Shown piece after piece: positions 1-7,809 of a DNA stretch of 64,000 nt (positions are counted from its first letter, which is position 1; every line of letters starts with the position of its first letter). The notes below the pieces were generated by a model that did no database searches, was not told where the DNA came from, and saw only the letters and a list, made by a program, of their open reading frames with translations. Origin of the DNA: Ravibacter sp964559125 (GTDB lineage: Bacteria > Bacteroidota > Bacteroidia > Cytophagales > Spirosomataceae); assembly GCA_964559125.1 (NCBI GenBank), contig CAZLGW010000002.1:1-64000 (forward strand). Reading direction: 5' to 3'. Both the position numbers and the translations under genes were made by a program.

Positions 1-457
1 ATTTATTGAATTTTTGACAATAAGTGACTTACCAAACCTCAAAATGAGATAACCTGAGAGGTTATCTCATTTTGAGGTTTGGTAAAGAAAAATAAGCAAG
101 ACATAGCTGTCTGAAAAATTGGGTAGATACAACCGACAGTTAGTTAGTGAACAGTAAAACCCTCTTCATCGCTCAGTCCTTGTTTCGATAGCTTAGTAGA
201 ATTAAGTCTAACGGTTCTGGTTTATTACCCCAACAAAGCCGCACGGTTTGTTATACGATATGCACATTTTATGCAAAGATCAGATTGCTCTTTAGAATAG
301 TTTTGTACTATAGTTGTGCGTGTTATATCTATTTAACATTCTTTATGTTAGAATGAAGTTTGATTACTTGTACTAGTACGTATAATACGTGTGCACGTAC
401 GTATGGCTAATTATTATCATAAGTTCAACACAAGGTCGAACACTAAATATTTAATAT
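1..457. other. Gene-free AT-rich leader region
   Basis: No convincing coding sequence is present. The stretch holds a perfect 27-bp palindrome at 29..85, listed separately, and an almost perfectly alternating purine-pyrimidine tract at 376..405 that is rich in ACGT and is itself partly palindromic. The tract lies about 50 bases upstream of the T9SS cargo gene, so it could be part of that gene's control region, but no clear Bacteroidetes promoter boxes were found. The base composition is visibly more AT-rich than the chromosome right of 20.3 kb, which fits mobile DNA. Confidence 0.6.
29..85. repeat. Perfect 27-bp inverted repeat with 3-nt loop
   Basis: The arms at 29..55 and 59..85 are exact reverse complements over 27 bases with only GAG between them. 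Neither side is followed by a T-run (downstream reads AGAAAAATAAG), so it is not a standard intrinsic terminator. A palindrome of this length and perfection could be a bidirectional transcription barrier, a protein-binding or recombination site, or the end of a small inverted-repeat element. Its function is unknown from this sequence. Confidence 0.85.
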
Positions 458-1975
458 ATGAAACTTAAATTACCAACTAGTATTATTTTCTTATTGCTTG
501 CGGTATTAGTACTGCCTGTTACGTCGATGGCCCAGATTGGGTTATCAGGTATTGTGGGGAGAGTTTGGAACGATGCGAATGGTGATGGACTTTATGCCGG
601 AAGCGAAACCGGAATTCCCGCCATCGTGGTAGAATTGTATAGTGCATCTGATTTCAGTGTGATCCGTTCGGGGCTAACGGATATGACTGGTGTGTATTCA
701 TTTCCGCTGCCAGAGGCAGGAGATTACTTTATTCAGTTCACTTATCCTATTGCAGGTTTTAATACGGTTAGCAAGAGAGTAGGTTCTGATAATACGATAA
801 ACAGTTCAACAGATAACAGTGGTGCGACGGATATCTTTACCGTTTCCGGTGGGAATGGGTTAATTCAAGACTATAGTTTAGGCTTGGTAAATCAAACCAA
901 CAAAGTGACGCTATGCAATGTCACTTTTCCAGAGACGCCTGTTTGGACTAAAACATTGGATTTCCCTTTAGCATATTCTGTCCCTGGTTACATCAGTGGT
1001 GACTTAAAAAACGTGAGCTGGTTTGCGTCGGGCCACTCCCGTCACCCTTCAATCGGTCTTGAAAACCTTGACGATGATCCGGTAAACCCGACAATCTCTG
1101 TTGGTTCCACCACCAACGTGAGCTCAGCGCCTGGCGTTGGTGCATTTAATTATCCTACCTCGTTTTCAACGGAAGTTACGCTAGGGCCTTCAGATGGTGT
1201 TGATGATTGGGCGGGCCCCGGGGGCTACAGTCTAACTGACAAATTCACCAACGGGGCGACACAAACTCAGACAGTTGCAACTCCATTCGTAAGTAATTAT
1301 GCAACTACTGGCACAGTTAGTAGAACATTTACAGGAAATACAGTATTCTCGGTTATAGGAGGGGCGAATTTGCGCAGTAACGTGACCACTGAATCCAGAG
1401 GTGGTGGATGCATCACGTACACTTACGACGAGTTGGCCTTACCTGTGAAATTGGTTGATTTTTCTGTGACTAGGGAGGGACAAATGTCCTTGTTGAGCTG
1501 GCGTACAATCGCGGAAGAGCTGAGTAGCGGTTTTTATGTGGAGCGTTCTGCTGATGGGAAAAAATGGGTATCAGTAGGTTTTGTACCTAGTACTGCCACT
1601 AATGGATCTAGTAGCACGAAAATACAATACACGTTTGTGGATAGATCTCCGGTTAATGGAAAGAATTATTACAGGCTAAAACCGACAGATCTCGACGGTA
1701 CTTTTACATATAGCACAATCAAAGTAATAACCATGAACGTTGAGGATGCAATTGTACTCTTCCCCAACCCAGCGAAAGATCGTTTGGTTATCCGAGGACT
1801 AGTAGGTACTGAGAAGATTGAAATTTATGATCTTACGGGACGGAAGGTTAAGGAGATCAATCCTGGCGATTCAGTTGCTGATTTATCGCTATCTCGGTTA
1901 AGTGACGGCGTATACAATGTACGAATAATCACTCCAACAGGTAGCTCGTCTTACAAGATTGTAAAAACTAAGTAG
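458..1975 (+). CDS. Secreted SdrD B-like protein with T9SS C-terminal sorting domain
   Basis: A 505-residue exported protein. Residues 1-26 form a signal peptide ending in SMAQ. Residues about 31-120 match the SdrD B-like fold (GIVGRVWNDANGDG, then a GVYSF motif), which is common in surface adhesins. The middle (about 130-325) is unrecognised. Residues about 330-425 have the fibronectin-like stretch (LLSWRT, YYRLK, DLDGTFTYS) that usually precedes the sorting signal. The last 78 residues (FPNPAKDRL ... LSDGVYNVRI) are a type A T9SS sorting domain, so the protein should cross the outer membrane and be displayed or released. It may be cargo of the mobile element. The substrate is unknown. Confidence 0.85.
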   Translation: MKLKLPTSIIFLLLAVLVLPVTSMAQIGLSGIVGRVWNDANGDGLYAGSETGIPAIVVELYSASDFSVIRSGLTDMTGVYSFPLPEAGDYFIQFTYPIAGFNTVSKRVGSDNTINSSTDNSGATDIFTVSGGNGLIQDYSLGLVNQTNKVTLCNVTFPETPVWTKTLDFPLAYSVPGYISGDLKNVSWFASGHSRHPSIGLENLDDDPVNPTISVGSTTNVSSAPGVGAFNYPTSFSTEVTLGPSDGVDDWAGPGGYSLTDKFTNGATQTQTVATPFVSNYATTGTVSRTFTGNTVFSVIGGANLRSNVTTESRGGGCITYTYDELALPVKLVDFSVTREGQMSLLSWRTIAEELSSGFYVERSADGKKWVSVGFVPSTATNGSSSTKIQYTFVDRSPVNGKNYYRLKPTDLDGTFTYSTIKVITMNVEDAIVLFPNPAKDRLVIRGLVGTEKIEIYDLTGRKVKEINPGDSVADLSLSRLSDGVYNVRIITPTGSSSYKIVKTK

Positions 1976-1976
1976 T

Positions 1977-2337
1977 GTAGAGCAGCCATATTACTTCCAC
2001 GATGCTGATCCCGTGGACGGCACAAACTACTATAGTCTAAAAATGGTTGATTTCGATATGTCACTATCCTACAGCTCTATTCAATCCGTAAGTTTCGGCA
2101 ATTCCCAGGCTAGCTTCCTATATCCTAATCCGGCAACGGACCGTATCAGAATCAATAAATCGGCGGGACTTCAAAATGTAAAAAATACAGAGCCTGCAGG
2201 GCCGTACTATTACAGAGACTATCATCAGAAACAATCAACACGATTTATCGTTGAACGATGTTCCTGCTGGGATCTACCTCTTGCAAGCTAGCTATTCCAC
2301 AGGAGAAATCATTGTTTGGAAATTTACAAAGCGATAA
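1977..2337 (+). pseudogene. Frameshifted remnant of a second T9SS sorting tail
   Basis: The frame starting at 1977 reads YYFHDADPVDGTNYYSLK and continues into a YPNPATDRI sorting motif. It then loses sense after a run of six A at 2180..2185. Removing one A gives VKIQSLQGRTITE, then LNDVPAGIYLLQ, ending in KFTKR at a stop at 2335..2337, which is a textbook T9SS C-terminal domain. Only the last 120 or so codons of the original gene are present, directly behind the complete T9SS protein, so this looks like a truncated duplicate that then picked up a one-base insertion. An assembly error in the A-run is the alternative for the frameshift, but not for the missing 5' part. Confidence 0.8.
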
Positions 2338-2380
2338 TAGACTTAAACGTGTTTTGAATATCTTAATAATCCACATCATT

Positions 2381-2421
2381 CGGGAAAGTGTAGAAGCATG
2401 ATCTTACTTTCCCGTTTTTTT
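2381..2421 (+). terminator. Intrinsic terminator after the T9SS genes
   Basis: Nine-base arms CGGGAAAGT (2381..2389) and ACTTTCCCG (2406..2414) are followed directly by seven T (2415..2421). The position fits the end of transcription of the T9SS cargo gene and its remnant. Confidence 0.75.
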
Positions 2422-2471
2422 AATACTCCGGTATTTGGAAGCTTTTCCACCGATTTTAACAAACTATTCCC

Positions 2472-3141
2472 ATGACAAGAATTCTGATAGTGGGCGCTAG
2501 TCCGATTATCTTTGCAGGGTTAGACAGCCTGTTAGAAAAGTGGAATGAGGAGATAGTCGTAGAGGACTCCACTCTTCCCGATACCAATGATTGGCTCAAT
2601 GATGACAACCAATGGGATTTAAATATTACTGTATGACAAAATTTTCGGCATAAAGATCAGGCGAGGCCTTCTAACTAATATCAAACGGGTAACTGCGAAT
2701 AGAATCATCATATTTGGGAATTTCACCACACCTTCTCAGATACTCGAATTCTACCACTTGGGCATTGCGGGTTATTTCAACGAAGGTGCTGACATAACAA
2801 CTGTACTGAACTGCATACAATCCGTAATTCATGGCAAAAGGTACATTTCTGAAGAGATGACGAACTATTTCATAGATAAGCTGATAGGTGATAGAACTTG
2901 CGTTCCGAAGAAAAAGCTTATAGCTCGACAGGAGGAGGTTGCCCTTCGACTTATGGACGGGCAAAAAAACTCATTGATAGCCTCTACACTTTCATTGAGT
3001 GAATCAACCATCAGTGCCGTGAAAAGAATTATACTAAGAAAAACAGGCACTTCGAATGTCATCGAACTGAAGGAATTTATGGAAAAGGACGAGGTAAATT
3101 ACGACTTACTCAATTACAACACTAGAAAACTAAAAATTTGA
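2472..3141 (+). pseudogene. Frameshifted LuxR/NarL-type response regulator
   Basis: The first frame starts at ATG 2472 (MTRILIVGASP) and stops at 2636 after 54 codons. The second frame, open from about 2623 to the TGA at 3139..3141, carries on the same protein: the end of a receiver-like domain (GIAGYFNEGADI), then a LuxR helix-turn-helix (ARQEEVALRLMDG, ESTISAVKRIILRKTG). One extra base in the region 2617..2630 separates them; dropping one A of the AAA at 2621..2623 rejoins them as DLILLYDKIFG. The joined receiver shows no clear phospho-acceptor Asp, so even the intact ancestor may have been a pseudo-receiver. It sits just upstream of rteC. Programmed +1 frameshifting or a base error cannot be excluded. 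Confidence 0.75.
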
Positions 3142-3238
3142 GTTGCTCATCTTGTGGTATAGCGACTGTTTCACTATCAACTGACAGAACCATCTTATCT
3201 AGCAAATAGACTATTACTGACATTCTAAAATGATTCTA

Positions 3239-3270
3239 TTTGTTCGAATAAGAGCGTTTTTATAACTTTT
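3239..3270 (+). promoter_or_regulatory. Candidate Bacteroidetes promoter for rteC
   Basis: TTTG at 3239..3242 and TAACTTTT at 3263..3270 are separated by 20 bases. This fits the known Bacteroidetes primary sigma pattern TTTG-N19-21-TAnnTTTG with one mismatch. Transcription would begin about 35 bases before the rteC ATG at 3311. Confidence 0.5.
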
Positions 3271-3310
3271 ATTTACTGCTAAATATTGGTCATGAAAACT
3301 TCAAATCATT

Positions 3311-4141
3311 ATGAAAAACTTCACCGAATTACTCCGAAATCGCCTTGATGTCGCTCTGAATAAGATCGCTAATAGCAGCAGCAATGCTGTTGAGAGGGCA
3401 ATATCTTCACTTCAGATCGTAGAATCAGTGCTGTGGGAGCTTAAGGAATTTATATGTCGTTACAATTTTTCTGCTATTGAAGAAGAAATCAGATTTTTCA
3501 AGGAAATAAAGACAAGATTTTCCCGAGAGCAGATTTTTTACGATAGGCTGCTGTTTATTGAAATAAATAGGCCCACGGATAATAAGAATGGTCAAAAAAA
3601 GTATTTACAGAAAATGCTTAGCGGCATAGATCTATATTTCAGAGCCAATCACGCATTCTACAGTTATTACAAAATGAATAGAAAGGATATGGATGAGCTG
3701 ATATTTGTTCGCAATGCACAACCGGTACTTTCTTTAATACCATCGGCACGTCCCGATCTAGATATCAGATTTGGAAACCCGTATAGCTTGAAACTGGCCA
3801 AAATACAGGCTTACGAGCAAATCGCAGCTTATATGACTGATTTGTTAGACTATTGGAAATCAGGTAGTAGGTTGCCAGATACGGAGCTTTTCTGGTCGGG
3901 AACCGACTCGCAGTTTGTGGAATTGATGATGGCGCTTCATGCAAGAGGGGCGATTAACAACGGGGATTTGAATTTTAGCCAGTTGACGGAGAGACTTGGA
4001 AACCGACTGGGGCTAGAAACAAAAAATATTCATCAGGTTTCTAAAAACATCCGTGGCCGAAAAAAAGATAGAACCGTGTTTTTAAAACAACTCATCGAAA
4101 GTGCAGAGCGAAAAATGGACGAAACCGACCAGGACATCTGA
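3311..4141 (+). CDS. rteC: RteC-family regulator of conjugative element excision
   Basis: A 276-residue, mostly helical protein without signal peptide. It is recognised as RteC family from its overall pattern: an N-terminal helical region, a central KKYLQKMLSGIDLYFRANHAFYSYY-like stretch (about residues 96-120) with an LFWSGTDSQFVELMMALHARGAINNG motif near residues 196-221, and a basic C-terminal IRGRKKDRTVFLKQL. In CTnDOT, RteC is the DNA-binding activator that switches on excision genes after the RteA/RteB system. Here it follows a broken response regulator and has its own promoter and terminator, so it appears to be a single-gene transcription unit. Family assignment is firm; regulation of this element is inferred. 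Confidence 0.85.
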   Translation: MKNFTELLRNRLDVALNKIANSSSNAVERAISSLQIVESVLWELKEFICRYNFSAIEEEIRFFKEIKTRFSREQIFYDRLLFIEINRPTDNKNGQKKYLQKMLSGIDLYFRANHAFYSYYKMNRKDMDELIFVRNAQPVLSLIPSARPDLDIRFGNPYSLKLAKIQAYEQIAAYMTDLLDYWKSGSRLPDTELFWSGTDSQFVELMMALHARGAINNGDLNFSQLTERLGNRLGLETKNIHQVSKNIRGRKKDRTVFLKQLIESAERKMDETDQDI

Positions 4142-4172
4142 GGGCAAGTCAAATCTATTACTAACAATACCT

Positions 4173-4211
4173 AAGTGATTTCAGCCTTATCTTTTGGCAG
4201 GAATCACTTTT
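4173..4211 (+). terminator. Terminator after rteC
   Basis: AAGTGATT at 4173..4180 pairs with AATCACTT at 4202..4209, with an inner GCC/GGC extending the stem, and a short T-run at 4208..4211. It lies 32 bases after the rteC stop codon and separates rteC from the tra operon. Confidence 0.55.
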
Positions 4212-4389
4212 CTGCTTTAAAGTCGCCTGCGAACCTTTAAATAATTATAAAATACTAGCAAAAATACTAAAACACATCCCACCAATAGCCTTTGAAAAAA
4301 TATCACTTACCTAAGTCGTCGGTAATAAAAGCAGTCCTTTCAATCCGCCAGTTTTGCTCTCACAATCAATCACCCAAACGATAAAGGTT

Positions 4390-4800
4390 ATGGAGCAAAT
4401 TTCTTGGCAAACGTATGTAATATCAGTAGGCTTTGTAACAGGGGCTTACTACCTGTATGTGGGAATCCGCTACTACCGGCAGGATATTAAGAACACTTTA
4501 AACCGAATCTTTCAGCCGCCTGATCGGAAACCGGATCATCAAGAAACAGAGGAAAACCCTATTTCCCAGCATGAACTGGAGGCATTAAGCAAAGCAAGTC
4601 AGACAATGGAAGAGGTATTTGATGAGCTGTCCGGTATACAGGCGACAAAAGAAGAAGCGATTGCGGTAGCGCGCGAGCACCTGGCAGTCTTCACTCGCCC
4701 GGTTTTTAGAGAAGGTTTAGAGCAACTGGTTGTACGAAAAGCCAAAGAAGTCTTCCGGCTAGATCTCACCCCAACCGACTTACAAAAGCTGTGGGAATAG
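4390..4800 (+). CDS. Small single-pass membrane protein at head of tra operon
   Basis: About 136 residues if started at ATG 4390 (MEQISWQTY), which I prefer to the longer TTG start at 4354 because the membrane segment then sits at the very N-terminus. One transmembrane helix lies at about residues 7-25, followed by a basic stretch and a long charged helical C-terminal domain (ELEALSKASQTMEEVFDEL). No family was recognised. Its place directly before traE and its codirection suggest a role in the transfer apparatus, but no function can be assigned. Confidence 0.65.
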   Translation: MEQISWQTYVISVGFVTGAYYLYVGIRYYRQDIKNTLNRIFQPPDRKPDHQETEENPISQHELEALSKASQTMEEVFDELSGIQATKEEAIAVAREHLAVFTRPVFREGLEQLVVRKAKEVFRLDLTPTDLQKLWE

Positions 4801-4958
4801 GTAACTGGCTAGCGTGTAGATGAAATACGTATAAGTGTCAGAGGTAGGATAAGAAACAAGGCGCGCCGCCAGGAAAGAGGGTGAACGATGTAGCAGGGTG
4901 TGCGGCCGCCTTCTTTTGATTTTCAATTTTACGAACAAACAAAACGAAAAGAGGGGGT

Positions 4959-5070
4959 ATGAACAAGTGGGAAAAGTGGCCGATGCGCCGTAAAAAAGTT
5001 GTAAGTCTTGCCACGATGGCAGCATTACTGGTTTATAGTTTCTATGCATCCGCGCAAGATGGTGCGGCGG
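4959..5070 (+). CDS. traE: traE exon 1 (conjugative transfer protein, 5' part)
   Basis: Starts at ATG 4959 behind a strong Shine-Dalgarno-like GAGGGGG at 4951..4957. It encodes MNKWEKWPMRRKKVV, a hydrophobic signal segment and SAQDGAAG, the usual start of Bacteroidetes TraE (DUF4134). The exon ends after 37 codons plus one base, exactly where the group II intron begins with GTGCGCCC. Unspliced translation would read through into the intron and stop within a few codons (the next in-frame codons are GCGCCC-type then TAG), so a working protein needs the intron removed and joining to the second exon at 7575. TraE is the small VirB2-like membrane subunit of the transfer channel. Confidence 0.9.
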
Positions 5071-5640
5071 GTGCGCCCAGATAGGGCTGCTTAGTAAATG
5101 TACCTGTGGCAAGGTACTGGATTAGTGTTCTTTGACAATCCATCATCAACCGACTTATCCGTGCGGGAAACCAATACCGGGGAAAACAGCATGTCGGTAA
5201 AACCATAAGTCAACAAGTTATCATGTTGCGACTGAATGGGGAGATGAAAAGACAAATACGAGGATAAGGTTCATACTAACCGAATGATAGCCTGAGTGGT
5301 CCTACCCGTGCCTATGACGTAAGATAACTGAACTCGTCATACTGTAATAGTCTCTTTTAGCCCTGCGTAATTAGAGACCAGGAACAGATTACAGCACAAC
5401 TGCAATATGCAGAAAAAGGCGGAAGTCATATCCGACAATTTGTCGAGCCATAGTTACTAAGCAGTTAACTGGGGATTACCTAAGTCGGAATGCCGCTGAG
5501 GCGGCTATGAGAGTAGTCTCTGAAAATCCGATATGGTAACGGAGCTTCCATAGTAGTCCGAGCGAGGTAACACCTTGTACATGGCGAAGGGAAGCAGCTA
5601 ATATCTTTCAATACTAATAAAGGAAAATGTGTGAGACATT

Positions 5641-7461
5641 ATGAGAGATCCGCAAAAAGTATTGAACAGTCTAACAAAACACAGTATGGTTTCAAGCTAC
5701 AGGTTTGAAAAGCTATACAGGATTCTGTTCAATCCGCAAATGTACCATGTCGCCTACCAACGTATTTATGCGAAACCCGGCCACATGACACCCGGTTCAG
5801 ACGGCAGTACTGTCGATGGAATGAGCCTGGAACGGATTGAAAAACTAATGGGTACCATTCGTGATGAATCGTACCAGCCATGCCCGGCAAGAAGGACCTA
5901 CATCCCGAAGAAAAACGGGAAGAAGCGTCCGTTGGGCATACCAGCATTTGATGATAAGCTGGTGCAAGAGATAGTAAGAATGATATTGGAAGCCATCTAT
6001 GAAGGGCAATTTGAACACTGCTCACACGGTTTCCGACCAAAACGAAGCTGTCATACCGCGCTAATGCAAATTAAAACAACCTATCGGGGAGTGAAATGGT
6101 TCGTTGAAGGCGACATCAAAGGGTTCTTTGATAATATACACCATGAGGTGCTTGTCAATATCCTGCGTGAACGTATTGCAGACGAACGTTTTATCAGACT
6201 CATCAGGAAGTTTCTGAATGCTGGTTATGTTGAAGATTGGGTATTTCATAAGACTTACAGCGGGACACCACAAGGTGGAATAATCAGCCCGATACTGGCC
6301 AATATCTATCTGGATAAACTGGACAAGTACATGAGAGAATACGCCCAAACATTTGACAAAGGTACATCAAGAAAACAGACACCTGGAAGCGCAAAAATCG
6401 GAGCAAAGAAAATCAGGCTGGTAAACAAGCTGAAAGTCACAAATGATGAGGACGAACGGAAACAACTGATCAGTCAGATCAGGCAATTAGAACAGGAAAG
6501 AGTCACGGTACCGTATGGTGAGGATATGGACGACACTTACAAGAGGCTGAAATATGTCAGGTATGCAGACGACTTTCTGGTTGGTGTAATCGGCAGCATG
6601 GACGAATGCAAACGCATAAAGGAAGATATCAAAACCTTCCTGCATGATACGTTGCAATTAGAACTCTCTGAAGAGAAAACGCTGATTACACATTCAGAAA
6701 AGGCGGCAAAGTTCCTTTCGTATGATGTCAATGTAAAGAAATCCAACTTGACCAAAAGGGATGCCAAATCAGGACGGTTAGAACGCATCTACAATAAACG
6801 AGTGGTGCTGAAGATGCCAGAGGACAAGATAAAGGAAAAACTAATGCAATATGGGGCAGTAGAATTCAAACACTATGATAACCAGCAGCATTGGAAACCA
6901 AAATCAAGGCCATGGCTACTTAATAAGGATGATTTAGAAATCATCTCACAGTACAACTCAGAAATCGTAGGGTTCTATAATTACTATTCTATTGCCCTGA
7001 ATGCCGGGGCGATTAACGCCTTCAAGTACTTTATGGAATACAGCATGTACAAGACCTACGGTCGGAAATACAGACTGTTTACCGGACAAGTAAAGGATAA
7101 GTTCAAAATCAATGGTGAGTTCACTATCCGATATACGGACAAAAAGAACCGTAACAGGATCAGGGTACTTTACAATCGTGGTTTTCAAAAACGTGATGAA
7201 GCATTGACTGCACGTGTAGATCAACTTCCAAGATACACAGATATATTCCCGAGAACAAGCATGATCGACAGGCTAAGCGCCAGAGCATGTGAGTTATGCG
7301 GAGCATCGGATGTGACGCTTCAAATGCATCACATCAGGAAAATCAGTGATCTTAAAGAGCGCCCCAAGAAAAAGGCGTGGGAGATTAAAATGATCACACG
7401 CGCAAGAAAAACGATGGCAGTATGTATACCCTGCCACAAAAACATTCATCACCAGCGTTAG
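5641..7461 (+). CDS. ltrA: Group II intron reverse transcriptase/maturase/HNH endonuclease
   Basis: The 606-residue intron-encoded protein. RT domains 0-7 run from about residues 20 to 370, with the TPQGGIISPILANIYLDKLD block at 209-228 and the catalytic YADD at 308-311. Domain X (maturase) covers about 400-510. The C-terminal DNA-binding/endonuclease region (about 545-606) has the HNH pattern CELC, MHHI, CIPCHKNIHH. Its block order and many motifs closely resemble LtrA of Ll.LtrB, which points to the mitochondrial-like class. It should help the intron RNA fold and splice and perform target-primed reverse transcription at homing sites. It is preceded by an AAAGGAAAA-type ribosome site inside domain IV. 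No internal stop or missing catalytic residue was seen. Confidence 0.95.
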   Translation: MRDPQKVLNSLTKHSMVSSYRFEKLYRILFNPQMYHVAYQRIYAKPGHMTPGSDGSTVDGMSLERIEKLMGTIRDESYQPCPARRTYIPKKNGKKRPLGIPAFDDKLVQEIVRMILEAIYEGQFEHCSHGFRPKRSCHTALMQIKTTYRGVKWFVEGDIKGFFDNIHHEVLVNILRERIADERFIRLIRKFLNAGYVEDWVFHKTYSGTPQGGIISPILANIYLDKLDKYMREYAQTFDKGTSRKQTPGSAKIGAKKIRLVNKLKVTNDEDERKQLISQIRQLEQERVTVPYGEDMDDTYKRLKYVRYADDFLVGVIGSMDECKRIKEDIKTFLHDTLQLELSEEKTLITHSEKAAKFLSYDVNVKKSNLTKRDAKSGRLERIYNKRVVLKMPEDKIKEKLMQYGAVEFKHYDNQQHWKPKSRPWLLNKDDLEIISQYNSEIVGFYNYYSIALNAGAINAFKYFMEYSMYKTYGRKYRLFTGQVKDKFKINGEFTIRYTDKKNRNRIRVLYNRGFQKRDEALTARVDQLPRYTDIFPRTSMIDRLSARACELCGASDVTLQMHHIRKISDLKERPKKKAWEIKMITRARKTMAVCIPCHKNIHHQR

Positions 7462-7479
7462 ACTGCGGGTATTAGTGGA

Positions 7480-7574
7480 GAGCCGTATACCTGGAGACAG
7501 GTACGTACGGTTCGGAGGAGATGACACGAAAACCTACTATAGAAATATAGCAAGGCGTCGAGGAATTATCCTAC
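7480..7574 (+). ncRNA. Group II intron domains V and VI
   Basis: Domain V spans 7480..7513: it starts GAGCCG with the catalytic AGC triad, has a GAGA tetraloop and closes with CGGTTC, leaving the typical two-base bulge on the 3' side. Domain VI follows, with CTATA-GAAA-TATAG forming its apical hairpin and a CCT/AGG pair below it that leaves an unpaired A as the likely branch point. The intron ends with AC at 7574. These parts form the ribozyme core of splicing. Confidence 0.88.
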
Positions 7575-7795
7575 GCCTGAATGAGGCCAACACGCAGGTG
7601 AGAAGCTATTTTACCGCCGGTACGAATCTGATGTATGCCTGCGGTGGGGTATTGGCTTTGGTGGGAGCGATTAAAGTGTTCACGAAGTGGAATCAGGGGG
7701 ATCAGGACACCAGTAAGGTAGCGGCCAGCTGGTTTGGTAGCTGCATCTTCCTGGTTGTAGTAGCGACGGTGATCAAAAGCTTTTTCGGGGTGTAA
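7575..7795 (+). CDS. traE: traE exon 2 (conjugative transfer protein, 3' part)
   Basis: Encodes the remaining part of TraE after intron removal, starting with the last two bases of a glycine codon: LNEANTQVRSYFTAG, then two membrane helices (LMYACGGVLALVGAIKVF and SWFGSCIFLVVVATVIKSF) separated by the family motif NQGDQDTSKVAASWFG. The combined exons make 110 residues, the usual length for DUF4134 TraE proteins. An open frame running in from the intron at 7475 is not a real gene start. It is followed 14 bases later by the next operon gene. Confidence 0.9.
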
Positions 7796-7809
7796 ACGGG
7801 TAAGTAGCG

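Larger units (their letters stand above)
5071..7574 (+). mobile_element. Complete group II intron inserted in traE
   Basis: The element is 2504 bases long. The 5' end is GTGCGCCCAG, matching the GUGYG consensus and the known start of the Lactococcus Ll.LtrB intron. The 3' end is AC (AY rule). Domain V with its AGC triad and GAGA loop lies at 7480..7513 and a domain VI hairpin follows. The encoded RT/maturase/HNH protein lies in domain IV. Domains I-III occupy 5071..5640. Removing exactly 5071..7574 joins exon ends as GCG GCG G + GC CTG AAT and restores TraE. A candidate EBS1 (CCGCTG, 5493..5498) could pair with IBS1 (CGGCGG, 5065..5070) with one G-U pair. All parts appear intact, so the intron is likely splicing-competent; mobility is inferred. 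Confidence 0.93.

Noticed and set aside
137..146. CAGTTAGTTA at 137..146 repeated at 20169..20178, as possible attL/attR
   Set aside because: A ten-base match is expected by chance in 64 kb, and the flanks differ completely.
2505..2513. TATCTTTG-like promoter box inside the response regulator
   Set aside because: It lies in the coding sequence for PIIFAG near the gene start, with no TTTG partner at the right distance.
2618..2624. Slippery-like heptamer T TTA AAT in the response regulator, suggesting programmed -1 frameshifting
   Set aside because: A -1 shift leads to a stop after about ten codons; the real continuation lies in the +1 frame, so this motif cannot join the two parts.
4780..5112. 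Minus-strand open frame of 110 codons near the traE start
   Set aside because: It overlaps the tra promoter region, exon 1 and the intron 5' end, with no domain and no ribosome site.
7475..7574. Open frame starting at 7475 and running into traE exon 2
   Set aside because: It begins within intron domains V-VI, which are structural RNA; the TraE protein is explained by splicing from exon 1.
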